Origin: Romanomermis culicivorax
Lineage: Eukaryota > Nematoda > Enoplea > Mermithida > Mermithidae
Length of the DNA stretch: 64,000 nt
Reading direction: 5' to 3'
Assembly (NCBI GenBank): GCA_963922205.1
Contig: CAWUHX010000345.1
Location: forward strand, 1-64,000
The notes below the pieces were generated by a model that ran no database searches, had not been told where the DNA came from, and saw only the letters and a list, made by a program, of their open reading frames with translations. This document shows positions 39,561 to 48,800 of this stretch, piece after piece; the stretch's first letter is position 1, and the number at the start of each line of letters is the position of its first letter. Both the position numbers and the translations under genes were made by a program.

Positions 39561-40328
39561 AATGTGATCTACATGTGTAAATAATTATCTCATGCGTGTG
39601 TAGTACCCCTATGAGTAATAAATTTCCCCAGAGTCGAGTTATTTCTCCCAGAGTTGAGTTATATATCGAGTATTCTGTATTTCTCCTCTGATTAATCCTG
39701 TATATTCTGCATCCTTAACCTGTGTTGTAAGCTACCTTATTTGTCTCGCTTCCCTTTATTTTTCCTCCCCTCTCTTCTTTTGGGTGGTATACTGTAACCC
39801 TCAGGGTGGGTGTCGTTACAGTACGCCTGTGTTCATTCCTGTACTGTAACTACAGTATACCCATATGCGAGTACTGGTATCACAGCGGTAGGGGTTGACG
39901 GCCTCTCCTGACTGTCGGTGGTCCATGACCCCATGATACCGTACACCCTCCACGTATGATTCTGGACGTCATACGTGGCTGCGATCTGTTAATTGTGTAC
40001 AGTATTTTTGTATGTTGGTGGAAACTGTCGGAATTGCTCACTTTTCCGGCCCCAAAATTGTTACACCTACTGTTTACACATTTAACAAGCGTATGTCCAA
40101 ATCTCGTATTTCCCGTTCTTTTGGTTATTTTTTCCCCATTTCTTTTCTCAGTCATCTGAGCGGTGTCAAAAAAAAAAAAAAAATTCTGTTTTCTGATGTC
40201 ACCACTACAGTATGACACCCTTACGTAAGTCTCTCTCTCTTTTTCTCATTTCTACTTACTGTAAGGTCTGTTCTCTTCTCTTCTTGGGTTGTTGCATCTA
40301 GACCATAGACTTTACGGGTCATGCTGTT
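39561..40328 (+). other. Leader of the large Gypsy element, non-coding part
   Basis: T-rich leader sequence with short pyrimidine tracts and an A15 run at 40168-40182. Frames of about 70-110 codons on both strands carry no recognisable domain. Confidence 0.5.
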
Positions 40329-41370
40329 TGACGTCAGCAACAACAATGTTACGGGTTGTTGTTGTTGTGTGGTTCAGCCTCACGGATGCAACCACTGACG
40401 TCTGCAACAGCCGCTTCACTTGCTGTTGCTTTAAGGGATGGGTAGCCCTCCGGGTTCTACTCCTGACGTCAGCAATGATGACATTACGTGTTGTTATTTC
40501 AAGTTAATACTCCTGCAGTACTGACTTCTGACGTCTGCAACAGCTGAAGCTAAAGTTGTTGCAACAGGTTCGGCTGGTTCTCTGCACCCCCATCTGCGAC
40601 GTCAGCAATGGTGACGCACCGTGTCGCTATTCAAAGATGTACAGGTCTTACGGGTGCCACATCTGACGTCTGCAACAACTGCATCTCATGTCATTGACTT
40701 AAGGTATCAGACCCTCGGTTCCATTTTTTGATGGCAGCAACGGCACCATCACGTGCTGCTGTATACAGATAGTTGGCTTCAGGGCCCTATTGCTGACGTC
40801 AGCAATGACAATGTACCATGTTCTCGCAGCAGGAATTGAGGTCACATGATCCTATTTCTGACGTCTGCAAGGGTAACATTACATGCTACTGCAGGGGTTT
40901 TGCTGGCCTTAGGCACTCACCCCTGGCGTCTGCAACTGCGACATGATACTTGAATACTCTTATCCCAGGCACCTGCAGTCAGCACCAAGGTCATGTGTTG
41001 GTTCATACCCCTACCTTTTGACGTCAGCACCAGGTTACTGTCGGTCCTATGAGTATTCCACTTGAGTTGTAGGTGGTCGCTGGCGCATGGTCCTATCACC
41101 TACCTCTCTTGTCTAAGGGTTGGTGTGTGTCTGGGGGCTGATGCCTGGGAAACATCAGTCCACATATATACACCACCTGAGATGCTCTCTAGTCTGCGTA
41201 CTGATCAGGTTGTCCGCCCGGGTAGCGGCACTGTTGATCAGCACGTGACTGCTTTCAAGCTTTAACTGCAGGTTTGAACGAGTTACACTCGGCCTCAGCT
41301 GGGTTGGTTGCTTGACTCGTGCAGGCAGCAGGCATTTGCAGTCGGTACTGCCTGTGTCTGACGTCTGCAA
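40329..41370 (+). repeat. Array of CRE-like motifs TGACGTC(A/T)GCAA in the leader
   Basis: Twelve motif copies start at 40329, 40396, 40464, 40529, 40597, 40664, 40729, 40794, 40859, 40924, 41019 and 41359. The first ten are spaced 65-68 bp. The version TGACGTCAGCAA (containing the palindrome TGACGTCA) largely alternates with TGACGTCTGCAA, so the repeat is a dimer of about 132 bp. The copy at 40729 is degenerate and those at 40597, 40924 and 41019 carry one change each. Intervening sequence is only loosely conserved ('ACGGGTTGTTG', 'GTGCTGCTG'). A protein-binding array, either an enhancer or an insulator, is my inference. Confidence 0.8.
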
Positions 41371-42822
41371 GGGTTCGGCAATCTTCCTGTAAATTTCTTA
41401 TCTAAATTCACTCCTTCTCTTTCATCTCATCGAGCTGTCATACATAGATCTTCCTTAGTGTCCCCGCCGTAGTGGTTCCCGAGGGACCGCGGCACAGCTT
41501 CCAGTTGGGCCTAAAGTGTAAAGGACCCCCTGTCATATTTTATTCACTTGAACGCCTTCGTTAACTGGCTTAACGATGCCCGCGCTAGAGTCGCCACTGA
41601 CCCAGAGTCCGCCTCCGCGGTCCACCCCCTGTTAGTCATGTAATGTAATAGGCACCGTTGAGTCCGCCTCAGCGAAGGTATTGAGTACGCCTCGATACAT
41701 AACTGGGTCCGCCTCAGTTATTTTACACTCAATATTCACCCAGGGACACCTTGTACCCGTGATCCCTTAGATGTTTTCGGGTGCGCCCTCAAAACATCCA
41801 GAGTAAATTCATTTTAACTGACTGAGTGTGTCAGAATAGCACCCTTGGTACCCGTGCTCTCTTTCTCTTCCACTGTGTGACCTGTGAGCCTCATTTCATC
41901 TCAGTGATCGGCAACCCAGCCACCAGCTGTATATAATACTCCTGGGGAGTGTCCGTTCTGTTCGGAATGCGGGCTCCCGTTTCGGACACGGCTGTAAGTT
42001 ACTTGCGAATGTCGTCCAGCACGGAACCTCTGTATAGTCCATCACACTGTACAGAGATCGCAATCGCTCCTGGCGAGTGAGGCCCGTTGCGTAACTGCGC
42101 GGCCCCTTTGCCTAACTGGGTTTGTAAATTAGTTTTGTCCCTATTTATTACTCCCTTTTAAATTCACTTTCAGTTGTCCACACCCTTTTCACCTTATGCC
42201 ACTTTATGCGCTACTCCTGGTGAGTAGGATCTTGCCGGCTACGAGTCCGCCTCGCCCCAAGGTTTGTAAACTAGTACAAACGGTCGATCCTCCAGGAAAA
42301 ATCCCTCCTGAGCGGGTTCATCCGTCAGCTTATTTCTCGGCAGGAAAAACCGCCCTTTTCTCCTCTTATATCTAATCTTCTGTCCTTTTCGGCTATTCTA
42401 ATTGCCGGGTCCAGGCCCCAACTCTACATTTTTTGGTAGGGATCGATTGCCCCATGTCTCAAACCATGCCTCTGTCCATCACGGGCGACCAGATAAATTC
42501 CCTTCTGCGTCACCCTAGTGTACTCTGATCTTGCATCTTACAATCCTATTCCATTCTAGCTCCCTTTTCCTGGTCGCTAGTCTTAAGCTAAATCAAGTTT
42601 ACGCCGTCGCGCACGCGTTTTTCGCATTCACGCGCTCTTTCGCCGCGAATTCAAAAGTAGTACTCACTCTCACTTTATACAATAGAGACACCTCGCCGTT
42701 CCTGCTGTCTCAGTACCCAGCCTGTACAGACCAGTGAGCCGCTCTCTATTCAATTTGACTTAATTGCTTCACGGGCAAGGACGTCTGTTCTAACCACCTT
42801 ATGGGAAAACGAACCCTCGGAC
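41371..42822 (+). other. Distal leader of the large Gypsy element with GAGTCCGCCTC repeats
   Basis: No domain-bearing frame is seen. A GAGTCCGCCTC motif occurs at 41605, 41660, 41683 (one change), 41705 (one change) and 42243. The gag start codon follows at 42823. Confidence 0.5.
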
Positions 42823-43950
42823 ATGAAGTCGGAAGCTGATCTCCCTTCACAGATCGAGAACAAGGTCCAGGCAGCATTCGAGAATGCTCTTGGACCCCTC
42901 AACCAAAAGTTAGAGGCCATGAATGGTCGGAGGCACCCTCCCGTGTCCAGCTTTATGGCCCCTCCAACCTTCTCCAGTGCTTTTGGTGAGTCTATCACTG
43001 ATTTTATGTTGCATCTTACTCGTTTCTTTACACTCCAGGGTGTAAGCGAAACGGATCATGCGTATAAAATCGCCTTTCTGGAGTCATGCCTCACGGGTCC
43101 TGCTCTTGCCTCCTACCGGGACTTTAGCAGCAGCACTCCAATACCTACCCGCTACGAAGAGTTTACGGCTTTTCTACCAAGAGATTTTCCGGTAGGGCGC
43201 GACTCTGATCTGCATCAGCAGCTGATCCAAGATCGACTGCAGAAGCCGACAGAGTCCGCGATAGTCTACCTTGAGCACCTCAAGAGACTATCCAGGGTAG
43301 CGTATCCAGATCTCCCGACGGATGTCAGAGATTCTATCATCAAACCTATCTTTCTGCGAGGATTGAAACTGGTCCTCCGAGATAGTATCAAGTTTAGGGA
43401 GTTTACGACTCTTGAAGAGACACTCAAGGCAGCCTGTTACGCAGAATCCCAAATCTTTCGGGACGAGATTCGGTACACCGCACCATCTAACGCCGTTTTC
43501 TCTTCAGAACCTAAACACGCCGGAGATAATCCCGATATGCCTAACAGAAGCGCAAACGGTCGTCAGAGCAATGCTCAAACGTCGTCATCCTCGGCCGATG
43601 AGGTTCGCCGCTTGAAACAGGAAATGGCCAGGCTAACGGCCCATGTAGCGAAGCTCACGGCCCAGCAACATGCACCAGCGCCAATCCAACAGACGCCGCC
43701 TCCACAGCCATCGACACCAAATCAGTCTGCCGGGCGATGCTCGTCGGGAGCACACCTTCAAACGTGCTCCTTCCATGGACTGTGTACACATAGCGACGCC
43801 GACTGCCGGGCCCAGCGTCCCACCGGTGCCACTCCCAGTAACACCACCTCTAACGGAGGTCGCTGTTATTTTTGCCGTACACGTGCCCACCCCATGGACC
43901 GATGTGACAGGCCATGCCCTCATTGTCATCAAGTGCGAGTGCACCGATAA
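42823..43950 (+). CDS. gag: Gag structural protein of the large Gypsy element
   Basis: 375 codons. Residues about 50-210 form a retrotransposon capsid-type helical region ('ITDFMLHLTRFFTLQGVSE', then 'AFLESCLTGPALASYRDF'). A Gln/Pro/Ser-rich linker follows, and then a CCHC zinc knuckle at residues 348-361 with the spacing C-x2-C-x4-H-x4-C, followed by a partial second Cys cluster. Gag would assemble the particle and bind genomic RNA through the knuckle. The ORF ends 37 bases after the start of the next open frame, which lies in the -1 frame. The first ATG of the frame is chosen as start, about 3.6 kb after the LTR. Confidence 0.88.
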   Translation: MKSEADLPSQIENKVQAAFENALGPLNQKLEAMNGRRHPPVSSFMAPPTFSSAFGESITDFMLHLTRFFTLQGVSETDHAYKIAFLESCLTGPALASYRDFSSSTPIPTRYEEFTAFLPRDFPVGRDSDLHQQLIQDRLQKPTESAIVYLEHLKRLSRVAYPDLPTDVRDSIIKPIFLRGLKLVLRDSIKFREFTTLEETLKAACYAESQIFRDEIRYTAPSNAVFSSEPKHAGDNPDMPNRSANGRQSNAQTSSSSADEVRRLKQEMARLTAHVAKLTAQQHAPAPIQQTPPPQPSTPNQSAGRCSSGAHLQTCSFHGLCTHSDADCRAQRPTGATPSNTTSNGGRCYFCRTRAHPMDRCDRPCPHCHQVRVHR

Positions 43951-44572
43951 CTGCCTGTCCGCAGCGCAATCCGGCAAACACGGGTGAGAATGACTACCAA
44001 AATACTGGTTATTCTTCCCAGGGGACAAATGTGTATCATCAGAGAAATGGTTATCACCCTCCTAACGGGATGGGGAACCAATATCGGCAGCCCATATGTC
44101 GCAACAATGCCATTGGGGCTACGGATGGCCCTTCTCATCCAGATCCTCTTGATCTGGATGATAAGGCACTTGCTGAACACCTGACAGATCCTTCACAACA
44201 GTGTTATCCTGTCTGTGTAATCAGTATTGGATTTTCAGTGGTCCAAGCAGCCCAGGTACCCGTACCCATAAATGTATCGGACATACCACTGCCACCACCA
44301 CCACCAAGGTATGCAATGCCGGTCACTCTGGACCCTTCGACGACACCGCAGTTTGTTGGCCACGCTAACATCCTCGCATCCTATTGCATCCCCAAAACCA
44401 CAACTGCCGAGCTAGCTCCAGCCGCAAATACGATGTCTTCGGCACCACCGGCCCGCATCGTCCCTCCAGGACCACCGCCTTCGATCCCCACGGATTCGGC
44501 TATGGAAGTCCTCGACCAGGTCGAGCCCATGAATTTGTCAGGTATACTACCTTCTTCTTCAGGTGATCCTAG
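43908..44572 (+). CDS. Gag C-terminal or linker frame (-1 relative to gag)
   Basis: The frame opens after a stop at 43905-43907 and reads as a polar then proline-rich chain (Asn/Tyr/Gly-rich near its start, a 'PLPPPPPR' stretch, 'PPGPPPSIP'). No catalytic motif is present. It stays open past 44572 as a nominal frame to 45371, but beyond about 44570 the sensible protein lies in yet another -1 frame. It probably represents the tail of Gag, reached by frameshifting or separated by a mutation. The overlap 43908-43950 contains no obvious X-XXY-YYZ slippery heptamer. Confidence 0.55.
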
Positions 44573-45823
44573 AGTAGGAACCAGAAATCTATCTCAGTCT
44601 ACGACTCTATCGATTTCTTGTTCACAGCGCCATCGCCCGTCCAAGACGCCATGTTGGCCATCTGGTCAGTTGACCTGGCCAAGAAATACCCGCATTTGCC
44701 GTGGACTCTGCTCAACGAGCCATCACATGTCGAAGCGCTCACGGCCGCTGACGTGGTGCTCGCGGCACCTGTATCAATGCGACTCTTACGACCCGACGTC
44801 GCCCGACGGGCACTCGAGTTCATCGCCAATGGGACTATCACAATCTCGCCCGTCGAGAAGTTCTTATTGGATGGGGAGCCATCCTCGCCTTCGGTCGATG
44901 CCGTCCGCCGAGCAGTCGAACAGGCCAGTCGGATCCTCCTGCCTGCTGTCGCCGCTACATCACCGACAGCAGCGCCACCTGTTGCCCCTACACTGCCAAC
45001 AGAAATGGACATTACTGCTTCCTCGCCTCCGGCTAAGGAACCCGCATATGATCCTACAACGCCGGCAACAGCCCAAACCACACCGTCGGCACCAGCCCAA
45101 AGTACAACATTGGCACCAGCCCAAAATACATCGTCGGCAACAGCCCAAACTAGATCGCCGGCGCCAGCCCAAGAGACATCTCAGACCGCTGCGACCAAGT
45201 CGCCCGTCGTCGAACACATGGCCGTCGACAAGACCTTACGTCCAGTTAACAAAGATGTCAGCATTGTTGAGGAATCTCCATTCCCAACGGCAGTCGCCCC
45301 ACAGTCGCCAAAAGTCGGTATCCTCCGGGAAATCCACCCGTGTGGTGGATTGGTCCTCGATTCTCGTCTGACAGCGACGAAGAAGAAATCTGACACTGCC
45401 CCTCAGGCCAGATTTGTGAAAATGGGTGAACACTTGCAAATCACGTTTGTACAGTTGTTTTTGATAATAAAATTGACCTTGGTAACATCACTGTTTCTAG
45501 GGGTGAGTTTGTCAGCACTGGCGGCTCAGTATCAATTTTGTGGTCTCTCAAGAAGCGGGCATCCACTTGAGTTACCCCAGCGTGTAGAGTGTAAACCACC
45601 GCAATCTTCATGGAGTCCGCGGCGCATGAATGTTACGGTGTATGTCCCTAGCTCAGACCCAATTACAACCACAGCGTGGAAATGCACATTGCGCACCCGC
45701 AAAGTCTGCACCAACACTGGTTTCTTCGGCTCTAGGGGCATTACTGCAGACGTCATTACCACTCGGCACTTAGCGCCTGCGGCCTGCACGCTAGCACATC
45801 GCACTAAGATGTTTGGCTCTTAA
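44573..45823 (+). CDS. Linker domain plus N-terminal part of an envelope-like glycoprotein
   Basis: The first ATG is at 44618 and gives 401 codons. Residues 1-120 resemble no domain I can name (helical, '[13 protein letters not shown]'). About residues 149-187 are a 10-residue repeat 'xAPAQxTxSx' encoded by five 30-bp units. At Met 269 (45422) a classical signal peptide begins, with a hydrophobic core '[10 protein letters not shown]' and an Ala-Ala end. A Cys-containing ectodomain start with an N-glycosylation site (NVT) follows. The frame ends at a TAA (45821-45823), but the same frame reopens immediately and carries the rest of the glycoprotein. The stop is therefore more likely a nonsense mutation in this copy than a natural end. 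A TTTCTTGTTCACAG at 44615-44628 resembles a splice acceptor. Confidence 0.7.
   Translation, partial: SRNQKSISVYDSIDFLFTAPSPVQDAMLAIWSVDLAKKYPHLPWTLLNEPSHVEALTAADVVLAAPVSMRLLRPDVARRALEFIANGTITISPVEKFLLDGEPSSPSVDAVRRAVEQASRILLPAVAATSPTAAPPVAPTLPTEMDITASSPPAKEPAYDPTTPATAQTTPSAPAQSTTLAPAQNTSSATAQTRSPAPAQETSQTAATKSPVVEHMAVDKTLRPVNKDVSIVEESPFPTAVAPQSPKVGILREIHPCGGLVLDSRLTATKKKSDTAPQARFVKMGEHLQITFVQLFLIIKLTLVTSLFLGVSLSALAAQYQFCGLSRSGHPLELPQRVECKPPQSSWSPRRMNVTVYVPSSDPITTTAWKCTLRTRKVCTNTGFFGSRGITADVITTRHLAPAACTLAHRTKMFGS
45062..45176 (+). repeat. 30-bp coding minisatellite
   Basis: Five units of about 30 bp encode the 'APAQ' repeats of the linker upstream of the envelope-like signal peptide. The consensus is near 'GGCACCAGCCCAAA' plus a variable half. 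Confidence 0.75.
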
Positions 45824-45868
45824 AAACTTGTCGGCATTTGCCCTGGCTTTTATAGCACAAACCAAACA

Positions 45869-48800
45869 TTGGAAGTGATGTACGAATGGTGCTGCAGCGA
45901 CGTCTGCAAGACAGTGACTAACCTCTTCATCGAGGAGGGACAAGTCGCTTCGTGGGACGGCACTACGGCCCTAAGCACCTTAGGCGATGTAGGTGGATGC
46001 AGTCCCACTGCAGGTCAGTGCACTACTCTAGACGGGGTTATTGTCTGGCCTGCACAAAACTTCAGGGCGTGGTGTCATTATCACCCCAAGGGAAATTACA
46101 CTGCGTCTATGTCAGGGAACCACGTCATCATCGATGATCTACAGGTTGCCCTTAAGATCCTGGGAAACTCCCGCGTCTTCCAACTGTGCCCAGAACTACG
46201 TTCAACCACAGTCCGGACGGATCAGGGTCTTCTCCTTCGCATCCACGGGAGATACAATTTGACCCAAAACTTGTTCAAATTGGCAAAGGACACACGTCCC
46301 GATCCTGTCAATGCCAAATTGAACTACCTGGCTCAGCAGATCAAGGAGTCAGAAATTAACGGTTTCCGGTTCATGTGGCTTGAGCTCTGCTCTCACGCTC
46401 AACGCTATCTTGATCTGACTTGGCAGTTGCTTCGCTTCGACCCTACCTTGGGTGCCGGGGCATTCCTCCAGAGGAATGACCTGACGGCGGAATTCACAGG
46501 CGATGCACTGACAATATGGCTGTGTCAGAAGGTCAACGCCACCTACGTTTACCACTCGTACCGGGTGGGAAACGTTTGCTACAAGTACTTACCTGTACAG
46601 GTCGGCGGCACCATCTACTTCACCACCCCCGGTGGTCCAGATCTCATTAAATCTAGCCCAATTGTGCCGTGTCATCACCACTTTACAGGGATTTTCCGAA
46701 ATCGCTCGGGCTGGTTTACTGAGTCTGGCGCGGTCCATGTGAGCCACATCCCACTGGAACTCTTCTGGAAGCAGCGTTTCAATATCACTCACTTTGAGGC
46801 ACTGGCGCTCTTCCATGACCAGTTGGCGATGACCCCTTCAAACTTTGCCTTCTTTAAACAGTACGTTTACAAGACTGAGCAAATCGAAGCGGTACTCAAC
46901 CGGCTGGTAAACTTTACCGCTGGTCTATCCCTGCAACCAGACGCCATCTACCAGGCCTTTGCAGGGGTAGGAACCGACATCAAGGCCTCTCTGGAAGGTG
47001 TCGGTTTGGCAGCAAACCATGTTATTACAGGTCAACAACACACCCTCGCCCAGGTCTTGCATGCTGTCCTGAGCGGGCCGGTCCAGTTGATCTTTAACAT
47101 CCTAATTACCCTGACGGTGCTGATCGGTGTCGGATACCTTGCCTATCTTGGTGTATCTTATTATCTCAGCTACCGTCTGCGGAACAAACAGGTCCGGTTT
47201 GTTCGCCGTTTCTCCCCGTTGGGTCTTTACCGCAAAGTCCAACGCTGGATCGGTTTTCACTACGTGCAAAACGATGTGCCCTCCCAGCTTGACCGAATCA
47301 CACCGTGCTTCGTCGTGCTGCTGGATGCCAAGGAAACTCCTGCTTTCCTTGATACGGGTTGCCCCCGCACTATCATTAGCCAACGTCTTCATAAGGCCTT
47401 GGCTAAAGAAAGTCCGAAGGCGGTCATGGCGTTCCAGCAACATCACGACTTTAACCCATTGATGAGCATCAATGGTAAAGCCGTTCATACCATCCTTTTG
47501 GGACCATATGAAATCATGTTGCCCGGAAACCGCCAGCTGAACACACGGATCGATATACATCTCCATGTGTGCAAGACTACGTCTCCCTTCTGGGCACCTG
47601 TTGACCATATACTCGGACTGGACTTCTTAGAACAGTTCAAGAACATTATGTTTGACTACCAACGTAATGTTTGTCGGCTGGACGTGGTAGAATTACCCCT
47701 CCTGCTGACCATGCCGGAGATTGACCAGATCGACCCGTGGTGGGAGAACACCCGTGCTCTCTCAAGAAGCTCACACAGGTCGGGATCACGATCGCGGTCC
47801 AGGGCTTCATCCATCTCTCGGCCACACTCACGGGCCTCCTCAATTGCCTCATCACGTGGGTCAACCAGGGGATCCCGGGCTCCTTCCAGACGGGCAAGTC
47901 GTCATTTGTCGACCTTGCACGGGTCAGGTTGCCCTCGACCTCCGCCTGGAAACTCTCCAGTTACGCTAGAGAAGGGCCAATACCGTGAGCCAAGTGATTC
48001 AGATGCTCCGGCATCACCCGTGCCAAAGGCGCCACCGCTATCGGACACCGAGATTGAATCACTAGGAGCTACTCAGAGCCCAAGGGACCACTCAGACCAC
48101 GTACTCACGGTACAGGATGAGTCCACCCTTCTGAAGGACCCGGAACCCTCCGTCGGATACGCTCTAGTAGGTCTACTACATCGTACGGGACTGCCGATTC
48201 CAAAGCGGTCCGATAAGACCAAACACACTGGTGGTGCCACCACACCTGATTCTGGTCATGTGGTCTCTGCTTTTTACCCAAATGATATTCGGACACCCCA
48301 TATCAAAGTTCTCCTCAACAACTGGGTAGAAGCAAAGGCACTGGTCGACACAGGAGCTGTTTTCTCACTCCTGGACCACAAGTTAGCGGCCCAGCTGCCC
48401 AACTTGACACTTTCACCAACCAGGGCTCGTCCTATCGCAGCCAATGGGTCCCCGATCCCACTGCTAGGAGCGGCCTATATCACGGTTACAGTGGCTGATG
48501 TCTCTGAACGGATTCAGGTCCAAATCCAGGAGAACTGTTCAGCTGAACTGGTCCTAGGAACAAACTTCCTTGGCCGGTTCAATTGTGTCAGCTTGAACTG
48601 GGAGAAATCCTTCCTTCAGTTCAAGGAAAGTAGAATCCCCTGTGACGGTCTCATCCACAGCCCACCTTCTGCCCGCGGCGCCTTGCCCCTGAAGGACTTG
48701 GTAATTCTGGAGCCTCGCTCCCTGACACGATTCACTGTACCTGTTCTACCAATCTATACGAACGTACCTGAGGTGGCCTTCTTTCGGAAGCACCTCACGG

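Noticed and set aside
43861-43880. TATTTTTGC as a -1 frameshift slippery site at the gag zinc knuckle
   Set aside because: The heptamer is not in the right register for the gag frame, and the -1 frame has a stop codon (43905) downstream of it.
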